Of a DNA stretch of 64,000 nucleotides, positions 27,085 through 34,587 are shown one piece after another. The notes below the pieces were generated by a model. That model worked only from the letters and a program-made list of their open reading frames with translations. It ran no database searches and was not told the DNA's origin. Each line of letters starts with the position of its first letter. Positions within the stretch are counted from its first letter, which is position 1. Location: positions 310,407 through 374,406 of the forward strand of contig NZ_BMTF01000001.1 of NCBI RefSeq assembly GCF_014649535.1, in the 5' to 3' direction. This DNA comes from Streptomyces gelaticus (lineage in GTDB: Bacteria; Actinomycetota; Actinomycetes; Streptomycetales; Streptomycetaceae). Position numbers and translations under genes: made by a program.

Positions 27085-27158
<74 letters not shown>

Positions 27159-27172
27159 CTCGTGAGAGTCGT

Positions 27173-27217
27173 GAACAAGAGGCCGTATCGGAAATTCTCC
27201 GATACGGCCTCTTGTTC
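27173..27217 (+). terminator. strong terminator behind tRNA-Pro
   Basis: A perfect 20-bp stem (27173-27192 with 27198-27217) with a 5-nt AATTC loop, 15 nt after the tRNA, followed by GTTTCCC. It is among the strongest hairpins in the window. Confidence 0.85.
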
Positions 27218-27566
27218 GTTTCCCGGAACCGAGGGACAACTTCCCCCCACCGTACCGACGCAGTCCAACCTGTCTCTTCCCGCACCGAGTTGCCGACGGC
27301 GGTCGAGGCCGGAAACGCCCCGAGTGCCGCCGTGGTGCGATCGACCGGCTTCCGGCGCACCGCGGACGAGTTCCTTGCCCGGGAGGCGAAGAGGCGGCGG
27401 TACTGCTGCAGACCCGGCGCCACGGGCCAGGCGAACCGGCGCCCTGACCGCGCGGGTCAAGGCCGCCTCGGGCCTCCGGGAGCACTACGCTGGAACGGAA
27501 CCATGCACAAATGGTTCCGAGAGTGCGAAACCGCGCGAAGACGTGCGGTGGTCTCCGGGAGGCACG
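27218..27566. other. P450 upstream region
   Basis: About 350 bp without a supported gene between the tRNA terminator and the P450. It presumably carries the P450 promoter; I could not identify a convincing -10/-35 pair. Confidence 0.35.
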
Positions 27567-28793
27567 ATGAGCCAGCAGCCGGTCCTTCTTCCCTACGCCG
27601 ATCCGGCCTTCGTGGCGGACCCCTTTCCCGTCTACCGGCAACTGCGCGAGGACGGCCCGGTACGGCGTGCCATCATCGCCGGCGGCCTGGAAGCATGGCT
27701 GGTCACACGGTACGAGGACGGCCTCGCGGCGCTGTCCGACCCACGGCTGAGCAGCGACGTCCGCGATGCTTCGGATCCCCGGCTCATCGAGCGGCTGCCC
27801 GCCACGGACCGTGAGTCCGCACTGCGCAGCATGCTCCGCACCGATCCCCCCGATCACACCCGGCTGCGCCGGCTGGTGTCCAAGGCGTTCACCGCTCACA
27901 GGGTGGCCGGGCTGCGGCCCCGCGTCCAGGAGATCGCCGACCGGCTGCTCGACGGGATCGGGCCGGACGGCCGCGCCGACCTCGTCGAAAGCTACGCGCT
28001 GCCGCTCCCGGTCACTGTGATCAGCGAACTGCTCGGCGTGCCCGTCACCGACCGGCACGATTTCCAGCGGTGGACCGACGACCTGGTCCTGCGAGGGGCC
28101 GAGCCACCGGACCCGGCCCGGATGGACGAGGCCTGGCGGCACATGCGCGGGTACCTGACCGGGCTCATCGGGGCCAAGCGGGACCAGCCCGGGGACGACC
28201 TGCTCAGCGGACTGGTGACCGCCCGGGACGAGGAGCAGAGCCTGGACGAGGACGAGCTGATCGCCATGACCTTCCTGCTGCTGGTGGCCGGATACGTCAC
28301 CACGGTCAACCTGATCGGCAGCGGCATCGCGGCGCTGCTCGCCCACCCCGACCAGCTGCGGATGCTGCGGGAGGACCCGGCGCTGCTGCCGGGCGCCATC
28401 GAGGAGTTCCTGCGCTACGACGGACCGGTCAACCCCGGCATCGCCCGGTTCGCGCGCGAGGACGTCACCATCGCGGGCGTGGACATCCCGCGCGGTGCGA
28501 CGGTGCTCGTCGCATCCGCCATCGCCGACCGCGACCCGGACCACTTCGCCGACCCCGAACGCCTGGACATCTCCCGTCAGCACAATGCCCACCTCGCGTT
28601 CGGGCACGGCATCCACTACTGCCTCGGGGCGCCGCTGGCCCGCCTGGAGGGGCAGATCGCCATCGGCACCGCACTGCGCCGCCTCCACCACCTCGCCCTG
28701 GCCGTGCCGCCCGAGGAGCTGCGGTGGCGACCGGGAGCACTGCGCGGCCCCGAACGGCTGCCCGTCACCTTCACCGTCGAGGCCCCGGCCTGA
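27567..28793 (+). CDS. cytochrome P450
   Basis: 408 aa, a soluble bacterial class I P450. The heme-binding loop FGHGIHYCLGAPLAR contains the ligand Cys352. The ExxR motif is E280-R283 (EEFLRY). In the I-helix the expected AG-x-E/D-T-T reads AGYVTT (241-246), so the acidic residue of the proton relay is valine. The overall pattern (AFVADPFPVYRQLREDGPV, DPPDHTRLRRLVSKAFT) is of the CYP107-like streptomycete families that oxidise polyketides or other small molecules. ATG 27567 has GGGAGG upstream. No ferredoxin gene is adjacent. Confidence 0.92.
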   Translation: MSQQPVLLPYADPAFVADPFPVYRQLREDGPVRRAIIAGGLEAWLVTRYEDGLAALSDPRLSSDVRDASDPRLIERLPATDRESALRSMLRTDPPDHTRLRRLVSKAFTAHRVAGLRPRVQEIADRLLDGIGPDGRADLVESYALPLPVTVISELLGVPVTDRHDFQRWTDDLVLRGAEPPDPARMDEAWRHMRGYLTGLIGAKRDQPGDDLLSGLVTARDEEQSLDEDELIAMTFLLLVAGYVTTVNLIGSGIAALLAHPDQLRMLREDPALLPGAIEEFLRYDGPVNPGIARFAREDVTIAGVDIPRGATVLVASAIADRDPDHFADPERLDISRQHNAHLAFGHGIHYCLGAPLARLEGQIAIGTALRRLHHLALAVPPEELRWRPGALRGPERLPVTFTVEAPA

Positions 28794-28794
28794 A

Positions 28795-28813
28795 GGCCGG
28801 CACCGAGCCGGCC
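28795..28813. terminator. hairpin between convergent P450 and FBP genes
   Basis: GGCCGGC (28795-28801) pairs with GCCGGCC (28807-28813) over ACCGA, between the convergent stop codons at 28793 and 28817. Confidence 0.5.
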
Positions 28814-28816
28814 GGC

Positions 28817-29311
28817 TCAGCCGCGGAGCTTGGCCAGGAACGCGTCGAGATTGGTCATGGTCCGCTCCACCTGTTCCTCCAGCGTCAGGCTTTCCTTGAA
28901 CCGACTGCCGGGCGCCGCGGCTTTCTTGCCCCGGACGTACAGCGAACAGGCGAGGTCGGTGCAGATGTACAGACCGACCGAATTGCCCTCGCGTCCGGCG
29001 GCGCCGGTCTTCCGGGCGGTCATCAGCGAGACGCCGTTCCCCGGGTGTGTGGTGAGGCACAGCGAGCACAGGCTTCGATGGAGGAAGCCGCGCTGCCGGG
29101 AGGGGAAGCGGAGCGTCACGCCGATGAGCTCGTCGGCGTGTTCGGTGACGAGGTAGCTGCGTCCGGGGGCGGAGAGATCTCGCCAGCCCAGGAAGTCCAG
29201 ATCCTCCCAGGGCTGCTCTTCGAGGTCACGCGGCAGCGGCAGGCGCTTGGCCTCCCCCTTGGAACAGTTGATGAACGATGCGCGGATGTCCTGCTCACTC
29301 ACGGCCTTCAT
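28817..29311 (-). CDS. FBP-domain protein (FusB/EF-G-binding zinc-finger type)
   Basis: 164 aa. The C-terminal half has the treble-clef pattern: cysteines in HRSLCSLCLTTHPG and LYICTDLACSLYVRG, the zinc-binding arrangement of the FBP domain in fusidic-acid-resistance proteins FusB/FusC. Those bind EF-G and help release it from the ribosome. The N-terminal part resembles the actinobacterial single-gene family (SEQDIRASFINCSKGEAKRL). Whether it binds EF-G here is unproven. ATG 29311 is preceded by an inverted repeat at 29329. It is the last gene of a minus-strand series. Confidence 0.8.
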   Translation of the reverse strand: MKAVSEQDIRASFINCSKGEAKRLPLPRDLEEQPWEDLDFLGWRDLSAPGRSYLVTEHADELIGVTLRFPSRQRGFLHRSLCSLCLTTHPGNGVSLMTARKTGAAGREGNSVGLYICTDLACSLYVRGKKAAAPGSRFKESLTLEEQVERTMTNLDAFLAKLRG

Positions 29312-29328
29312 GCGCGGGACGCTAACTC

Positions 29329-29347
29329 TGCCTATAACGGCTAGGCA
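29329..29347 (-). promoter_or_regulatory. inverted repeat upstream of the FBP gene
   Basis: TGCCTA (29329-29334) and TAGGCA (29342-29347) form a perfect inverted repeat with a 7-bp spacer, 17 bp before the FBP start and inside the Nudix-FBP gap, in locally AT-rich sequence. It is a candidate operator or start-proximal promoter element. Confidence 0.4.
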
Positions 29348-29366
29348 AATGGTTAATGGGGCAAGG

Positions 29367-29858
29367 TTATGCGCCGCCCGCGATGGCCAGCCGGTGCGCG
29401 GGCGGATGCTCGATCGAGAGATCGGGGCGCCAGGCCGCGAGCACCTGGGCGGAGGGACCGAACAACGGTTCCGGCAGGGCATCGAGCCCGGTCCACTGCC
29501 AGGTGCTGATCAGATGGGGCTCGGTCACCCGCGGGCTCGCCGACCGTACGCTCACCGCGGCGCCCATCGACACCCGGTTGATCCCCCCGACCACGTCGTG
29601 GAGCATGGCGAAGACGCGGACGTCCGCCGCGTCGACCTCCAGCCCCGTTTCCTCCCGGAGCTCACGGACGGCGGCCTCGGCGATGGACTCGTGGTTCGGG
29701 TCGACCTTGCCGCCCGGCAGCTCCCAGGTCCCGCCGTGGTGCCTGCCGAGGAGGACATGTCCCCGGTCGTTCTGCACGATCACCCCCACACCGAGTGCCG
29801 CCTGTGCCTGGGGTGGGCGGGTGTTGCGGGAAGAGGTGTCCGTGGGCGTGGTCTTCAT
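29367..29858 (-). CDS. Nudix hydrolase
   Basis: 163 aa. The Nudix box is complete: G(G)KVDPNHESIAEAAVRELREETGLEV, with the metal-binding REXXEE glutamates as REL-REETG. Nudix enzymes cleave nucleoside diphosphates linked to another moiety (oxidised dNTPs, NADH, ADP-ribose, nucleotide sugars); the substrate is not readable here. It starts 108 bp after the NAD-kinase-like gene on the same strand, so a shared NAD or nucleotide theme is possible. Confidence 0.87.
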   Translation of the reverse strand: MKTTPTDTSSRNTRPPQAQAALGVGVIVQNDRGHVLLGRHHGGTWELPGGKVDPNHESIAEAAVRELREETGLEVDAADVRVFAMLHDVVGGINRVSMGAAVSVRSASPRVTEPHLISTWQWTGLDALPEPLFGPSAQVLAAWRPDLSIEHPPAHRLAIAGGA

Positions 29859-29966
29859 GGTGTTCCCTGTACTTCTCGAAGGTGGGGGAGTGAGGCAGGC
29901 ACTCCGGTCGTACGGGGCAGCCTACGGACCACCGAGCCGCCGTCCCGCGTACGGGTCGGCCGGGCG

Positions 29967-30866
29967 TCAGAGGGTCAGCCGCAGCGATGTGGCCGAGATG
30001 CCGAGGCGTACCGTCTGACCCCATGTCAGTTCCAGGGCGTCCGTCTCCATTCCGTCGCCGAAGACCACCACCCGGTCGGACTCGACGGTGAGCCTCAGCC
30101 CCTGCCCGCGCCCCAGTTCGCCGGCGACCAGCGAGGTGCCGGTGGCGGGGGAGGGCCATGCCTCGCGGACGAACCAGAGGAGGCGCGGGTCGGTGGGCGC
30201 CGGGAGGCGGAGCTCGCTGCGGCGCTCCTGCCACAGCGAGCGGAGCCAGCCCGTGGCGCCGGTGCCGGTGCCGACGAGGACGCCGGAAGAGGCCTGCGGC
30301 TCGGCGGCGGCGTCGGGTGCGTCCGGGCCGAGCCGGTAGCGGGCGGTCTGATGGCCGGGCGGTCCGAGGTAGATCTCGTTGAGGGCGAGGAGGCGCTGGG
30401 TGTCGTCGGCCACCGCCTCGACCATGGTGAGTTCGTCCGCCGTGCCGCCGGGAGACGCGGCCGCCCGGAGCAGGGCGGCCGCGTCGCGGGGCCGGTGGCG
30501 GACGAGTACGCCGGGATTGCGCCCGGGGTCGGTGTCGATGCCCACGACGGGCTGGCCGGAGAGGTACTTGGCGGCGTTGGCGACCAGCCCGTCCTGTCCG
30601 ACGACGGCCACCACGTCCTCCGGCCCGAACAGGAAGCGGTCGAGGTCCGCGCGCTCCACCCGCGACTGCCGCCACTGGAGCGGCACGGCTGCCGCGACAT
30701 CGGCGAGCGCCTGCTGGGTCCGGCGGTGCCGCCGGACCACCTCGTCGATGGACCGGCCGCGGCTGGAGAGGAAGAAGGCGGCCTGTCCGTGCGTGCCGTG
30801 CCGGGCCAGCAACTCCTCGTACTCGGTGGTGCGGTGGACCAGGACCGCGCGCGGGGCGAGGCTCAT
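29967..30866 (-). CDS. NAD kinase-like (ATP-NAD kinase family) protein
   Basis: 299 aa. It aligns by eye to the NAD kinase fold throughout: VVAVVGQDGLVANAAKYL at the GGDG position, the NE motif LALNEIYLGPPGHQTARYRL, the glycine-rich SSGVLVGTGTGATGW, and a C-terminal beta region. The hallmark GGDG reads GQDG, so catalysis or specificity may differ from housekeeping NAD kinase. Its start overlaps the SPFH gene's stop by 4 bp (ATGA), so the pair is co-translated. Confidence 0.75.
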   Translation of the reverse strand: MSLAPRAVLVHRTTEYEELLARHGTHGQAAFFLSSRGRSIDEVVRRHRRTQQALADVAAAVPLQWRQSRVERADLDRFLFGPEDVVAVVGQDGLVANAAKYLSGQPVVGIDTDPGRNPGVLVRHRPRDAAALLRAAASPGGTADELTMVEAVADDTQRLLALNEIYLGPPGHQTARYRLGPDAPDAAAEPQASSGVLVGTGTGATGWLRSLWQERRSELRLPAPTDPRLLWFVREAWPSPATGTSLVAGELGRGQGLRLTVESDRVVVFGDGMETDALELTWGQTVRLGISATSLRLTL

Positions 30867-31876
30867 GCCCGGGTCTCCGGGCCGGTGCTGCCGAGCTTGC
30901 TGAGCAGGCCGGTGAGCACGTCGGGGGAGAGGGTGAGGCTGTCGATGCGCGGCAGGTTCTCGGCGAGCCTGGTCGCCGCGAGGGCGTGCAGGGTCGCGTC
31001 GCCCACTTCGCCGTGCACCCGCAGCCAGGCCGCCTGGGACTCGGCCCGCGCGGCGCCGACCTCACGGGCGGCTTCGGCCTCGGCGCGGGCCAGCCGCACC
31101 TTGCGTGCCGCCTCGGCCTCGGCGCGTACCCCGTCGGCCGCCGCGTGCTCCTCGGCCTCGCGGCGGGTGTTGGTGCCGCGCTGCTCGACCAGTTGCTCCT
31201 CCCTGCGGGCCAGTTCGATCTGGCTGGCGAGCTCGTTCTCGGCGATGGCCCGTTCCCGCTCCACGGCCACGGCGCGGCGTTCGTAGGTGGCCCGGTCGGC
31301 CTCCTGCTGGATCTGCTCGCGGGCGGGGGTGCGCAGGGCGCGCTCCACCTCGGCCTCGGGGCGGATGGCCACCACCCGTACCGCGACCACGTCGATGCCG
31401 GTGGCGGGCAGCCGCGGTTCGGCGGCGAGTCCTGCGGCGACCCGGTCGCGTACCGATGCGACACCGTCGACCAGTGCTTCGGCCAGTGCCGTTCTGGCCA
31501 GTACGTCGAGGGTGTGCTGCTGGGCGGTCTCGGTCAGCAGGGTGGCTATCTGCTCCAGCGGGGCGCCGCGCCAGACCCCGGTGTCCGGGTCGATCGAGAA
31601 GTCCAGTCGGGCGGCGGCCTCGGCCGGGTCGCTGATCCGGTACGTCACGGTGGCCTGCACGGTGACGTCCTGGAAGTCGGACGTACGGGCGTGGAACGCC
31701 ATGGCCAACTCCCGGTCGTTCACGGGGACTTCCGAGAGTGCGGCACTCAGTGAGCGGTACCAGAAGCTCAGCCCCGGTCCGTCGTGGGCCAGTCGGCCAC
31801 GCTTGTGGTGGCGGATGTGTGCGGTGGGTGCGGAGCGCAGATGGCGCCAGCCGAAGCGCCGGGTGATGTCGGCCAT
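30863..31876 (-). CDS. SPFH/band-7 domain protein
   Basis: 337 aa. A band-7 domain covers residues ~30-190 (FQDVTVQATVTYRISDPAEAAARL, TALAEALVDGVASVRDRVAAGLAAE, GIDVVAVRVVAIRPEAEVERAL). A long Ala/Glu/Arg-rich coiled coil follows (~195-290), then a flotillin-like C-terminus. Unusually there is no N-terminal transmembrane segment, so membrane attachment would have to be peripheral or by a partner. SPFH proteins oligomerise into membrane scaffolds. ATG 31876 follows GAGAGGGG. It heads the SPFH/NAD-kinase-like operon. Confidence 0.82.
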   Translation of the reverse strand: MADITRRFGWRHLRSAPTAHIRHHKRGRLAHDGPGLSFWYRSLSAALSEVPVNDRELAMAFHARTSDFQDVTVQATVTYRISDPAEAAARLDFSIDPDTGVWRGAPLEQIATLLTETAQQHTLDVLARTALAEALVDGVASVRDRVAAGLAAEPRLPATGIDVVAVRVVAIRPEAEVERALRTPAREQIQQEADRATYERRAVAVERERAIAENELASQIELARREEQLVEQRGTNTRREAEEHAAADGVRAEAEAARKVRLARAEAEAAREVGAARAESQAAWLRVHGEVGDATLHALAATRLAENLPRIDSLTLSPDVLTGLLSKLGSTGPETRA

Positions 31877-31892
31877 GTAGGCCCCTCTCTTC

Positions 31893-31946
31893 TTCTCGTC
31901 GCAAAGACGATAAAGGGAGGCGTGTTTATCTTCAAGACGACGAGAA
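31893..31946. promoter_or_regulatory. nested inverted repeats between SDR and SPFH genes
   Basis: An outer pair TTCTCGTCG (31893-31901)/CGACGAGAA (31938-31946) encloses an inner pair GATAAA (31909-31914)/TTTATC (31925-31930). It spans the SDR stop codon and ends 17 bp before the SPFH start codon. It may act as a terminator or attenuator for the SDR, or as an operator for the SPFH operon. Confidence 0.45.
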
Positions 31947-32747
31947 AGGGGGGTCGCCCGCCTCCGTCGACGCGCCCCGCGCCGTCGCGAGGAATCTGGC
32001 CGGCACCTCGCCCCCGCCGTGCACCGCCAGATCGGCGCCGTTGACGTAGGGGGCCAGGTCGCCCGCCAGATACAGGCAGGCGCGGGCCACGTCGTCCGGC
32101 GTCGCCATCCGTCGCATCGGGATGACGCCGGCCAGTGCGGCTTCGCCGTCCTCGCCGTAGACCGATGTGGCACTCTCCGTGCGGACGAGTCCGGTCGTGA
32201 TGTGGTTGACGCGCACCTTCGGTGCCCACTCCAGGGCCAGGGCCCGGGTCAGTGCGAGCAGTCCGGCCTTGGCGGCCGTGTACGCGGCCGTGCCCGGCTG
32301 CGGGGTGTATGCCGAGACGCTGCCTATGTTGACGATCGAGCCCCCGGTGCTCTGCTCCCGCATGACCCGGTTGGCGGCCTGTGACACATAGAACGGGGCC
32401 AGGAGGTTGAGGGCGACGATCTTCTCGACGAAACGCGGTGACACGGTGGCCGCGTCGGCGTCCGGGGAGCCGCCCGCGTTGTTGACGAGCACGTCCAGTC
32501 GCCCGAAGTGTTCCATCGCCGCGTCGACCAGAGCTGTGGCGGCCGCCGGGTCGCGGACGTCGGCCGGGCGGAAGTGTGCCCGGCGGGTGCCGCTCCCGGG
32601 AGGCTCGGGCGCATCGCCGCGACCGCAGACGAGTACGTCCGCCCCGGCGGCGAGAAACGCCTCGGCGATCACGGCGCCGATGCCCTTCGTGCCACCGGTG
32701 ACGATCACGGCCCGCCCCGCGAAGTCGATGGGATTGCCGATGTTCAT
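31932..32747 (-). CDS. short-chain dehydrogenase/reductase
   Basis: 271 aa classical SDR. The NAD(P)-binding TGGTKGIG lies at residues 18-25, then NNAG, the catalytic Ser in VNIGSVSAYTPQPG, and YTAAK. Specificity is not evident. The ATG at 32747 has only a weak GGGA ribosome-binding site. An inverted repeat at 32792 lies upstream, and a TetR gene is encoded 205 bp upstream on the same strand. Confidence 0.85.
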   Translation of the reverse strand: MNIGNPIDFAGRAVIVTGGTKGIGAVIAEAFLAAGADVLVCGRGDAPEPPGSGTRRAHFRPADVRDPAAATALVDAAMEHFGRLDVLVNNAGGSPDADAATVSPRFVEKIVALNLLAPFYVSQAANRVMREQSTGGSIVNIGSVSAYTPQPGTAAYTAAKAGLLALTRALALEWAPKVRVNHITTGLVRTESATSVYGEDGEAALAGVIPMRRMATPDDVARACLYLAGDLAPYVNGADLAVHGGGEVPARFLATARGASTEAGDPPFSSS

Positions 32748-32791
32748 GTGTCCGTCCCGTCGTCTTCCGTCGTGCACGGTCGGATCAATCT

Positions 32792-32809
32792 ACCAACTGT
32801 TTGTTTGGT
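32792..32809 (-). promoter_or_regulatory. operator-like inverted repeat upstream of the SDR
   Basis: ACCAA (32792-32796) and TTGGT (32805-32809) with an 8-bp AT-rich spacer, beside a TAGATT -10-like hexamer on the minus strand (32788-32793). It is a candidate regulator site in the SDR promoter, 45 bp before its start codon. Confidence 0.45.
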
Positions 32810-32952
32810 GGAACAGGTGCGAAGAACTGCGGGCGGCCGGTGGCTCCCCGAGGGGTCACCGGCCGCCCGGATGGTGCGCCGCCCCCGTCCCCACGGTGCG
32901 GCGCCGGCGGGCCGTCGCCATCCGCTCGGACAACGGCCCACGACTGGCGGGA

Positions 32953-33576
32953 CTACTGCGCGGGGGCGCTCAGCCCGAGTGAGGGCAGGATCGCGTGGTC
33001 CACGAAGCGGGTGAGATAGGCCTCGTCCGCGTTCTCTCCCTCCACCAGCGGCCGGGCGCGCACGACGCCCAGGAGCTGTGCGGAGACGAACTCCGCCGCC
33101 GGGTTGTCCGGCCGGATCTCGCCGCGCTCCGCGCCGCGCCGGACCATGGCGTCGATCGCCGCCAGTGCCGGCGCGATCAGTGCCTCACGCAGCGCGCACA
33201 GCAGTTCGGGGCTCTGCAGCGCGGCATGGCCGAGTGCGTGCATCAGCGGGGTGTCGCGTCCCGAGCCCGCACCGATCGCCCGCGCCGCCTCGTGCAGATC
33301 GCCCGCGAGGGTGCCGGTGTCGATGTACGGAAGCAGGGCCTGCCGGGTGCCGTGGAGTGCGGCGACCACCAGTTCGGGCTTGGAGCCCCACTGCCGGTAG
33401 AGCGTGGACTTGCCGCAGCGGGTCCGCGAGGCGACGCCCTCCATGGTGAGGGCCTCGTAACCGGACTCTCTCAGTATGTCGAGCACGGCCGCGTAGAACT
33501 CCTGGGCCCGCTCCGGTGTGATCTTCGAGCGGCGCGGCGTGGGCGCCGGTTCCTGGGTGACTTCCTGCGGCGACAT
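32953..33576 (-). CDS. TetR/AcrR-family regulator
   Basis: 207 aa. The helix-turn-helix is at residues ~20-65 (RAQEFYAAVLDILRESGYEALTMEGVASRTRCGKSTLYRQWGSKPELVVAAL). The C-terminal ligand domain is of the TetR_C_11-like type. ATG 33576 has GAGGGAA upstream. Divergent from a PAP2 phosphatase/DMT transporter operon, with a large repeat-based operator between them. It probably represses both its own gene and that operon. Confidence 0.87.
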   Translation of the reverse strand: MSPQEVTQEPAPTPRRSKITPERAQEFYAAVLDILRESGYEALTMEGVASRTRCGKSTLYRQWGSKPELVVAALHGTRQALLPYIDTGTLAGDLHEAARAIGAGSGRDTPLMHALGHAALQSPELLCALREALIAPALAAIDAMVRRGAERGEIRPDNPAAEFVSAQLLGVVRARPLVEGENADEAYLTRFVDHAILPSLGLSAPAQ

Positions 33577-33613
33577 CGGGCTTCCCTCTCGGCGGAATGG
33601 CGACGAGGTCCTT

Positions 33614-33679
33614 CGATACGCCAGTGTACCGATACGAGTGTGTACCGATACGTTCGCGTATCGGTACACTGGCGTATCG
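33614..33679. promoter_or_regulatory. multi-element TetR operator
   Basis: Arms 33614-33636 and 33657-33679 are perfect 23-bp inverted repeats. The spacer holds another copy of the core. The core TGTACCGATACG occurs directly at 33625-33636 and 33641-33652 and inverted at 33657-33668; the last two are separated only by TTCG. The array is centred between TetR (33576) and the PAP2 gene (33742) and could bind several dimers. Confidence 0.75.
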
Positions 33680-33741
33680 ATACGGCGTGGGCTGGACCAT
33701 GCCGCCGAAACACCGCTTCGTCAGCAAAGGGGCACCGGGTG

Positions 33742-34587
33742 ATGCACGCCGGTAGCGAGCCGGCAGATCGGGAGCCGGACGGTTCTGCCCGACCGCCCCT
33801 CGTCCGCGAACTGCTTCTGGTCGTCGGACTCTTCGTGATCTACAAGCTCGGCCGCCAGGTCGCGAACGGTCATGTGGACGAGGCGTATCGCAACGCCGGA
33901 CACGTCTGGGACTTCGAGCGCTCCGTGCACCTGCCCGGCGAGGGCGCCGTGCAGAGCCTGCTGCTGCACAACGAGACGCTGATCCGTCTCGCGAACACCT
34001 ACTACGCGACCGTGCACTTCCCGGCCACGCTGCTCTTCCTCGTGTGGCTGTACTGGCGCCGCCCGCGTCACTACGTCTGGTCGCGCCGCATCCTCGCCGC
34101 ACTCACCGGCGCGGCGCTCGCCCTCCACCTGCTCTTCCCGCTCGCCCCGCCGCGGCTGCTCGCCGCCGCCGGACTGGTCGACACCGCCCAGGTGTACGGA
34201 CCGTCGGTGTACGGGGAGACTCCGGCGACCGACTCGATGGCGAACCAGTTCGCCGCGATGCCCTCGCTGCACTTCGGCTGGGCGGTGATGGTCGCCGTCG
34301 GGCTGATCGCGGCGACCCGGACGCGGTGGCGCCGGCTGTGGCTGCTTCATCCACTCATCACCCTGCTGGTGATAGTCGGCACGGCCAACCACTACTGGCT
34401 CGACTCGATCGTGGTCTCGGCGCTGCTCGCGGTGGCCTTCGCGGCACTGCGGCTGCCGCGCGCGGATCCGGTGCGATCCCGTCTCCCGTGGCCGTCCACG
34501 ACGGGCGAAGCCGCGCCTTCGGCCGTGCCGTACGCCGCCGCGCCCGGAGCCCCGGCCACGTACACCCCGACCGGAGCGCGGCGATGA
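33742..34587 (+). CDS. PAP2-superfamily membrane phosphatase/transferase
   Basis: 281 aa with about five to six transmembrane segments. The active-site motifs are FAAMPSLHFGWA (PSLH) and GTANHYWLDSIV, the pattern of the PAP2_3/AUR1-like branch, which includes inositol-phosphoceramide synthase-like phosphotransferases as well as lipid phosphatases. It likely acts on a lipid phosphate at the membrane. The start is ATG 33742 or the adjacent GTG 33739; AAAGGGG lies upstream. It overlaps the next gene by 4 bp. Confidence 0.83.
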   Translation: MHAGSEPADREPDGSARPPLVRELLLVVGLFVIYKLGRQVANGHVDEAYRNAGHVWDFERSVHLPGEGAVQSLLLHNETLIRLANTYYATVHFPATLLFLVWLYWRRPRHYVWSRRILAALTGAALALHLLFPLAPPRLLAAAGLVDTAQVYGPSVYGETPATDSMANQFAAMPSLHFGWAVMVAVGLIAATRTRWRRLWLLHPLITLLVIVGTANHYWLDSIVVSALLAVAFAALRLPRADPVRSRLPWPSTTGEAAPSAVPYAAAPGAPATYTPTGARR

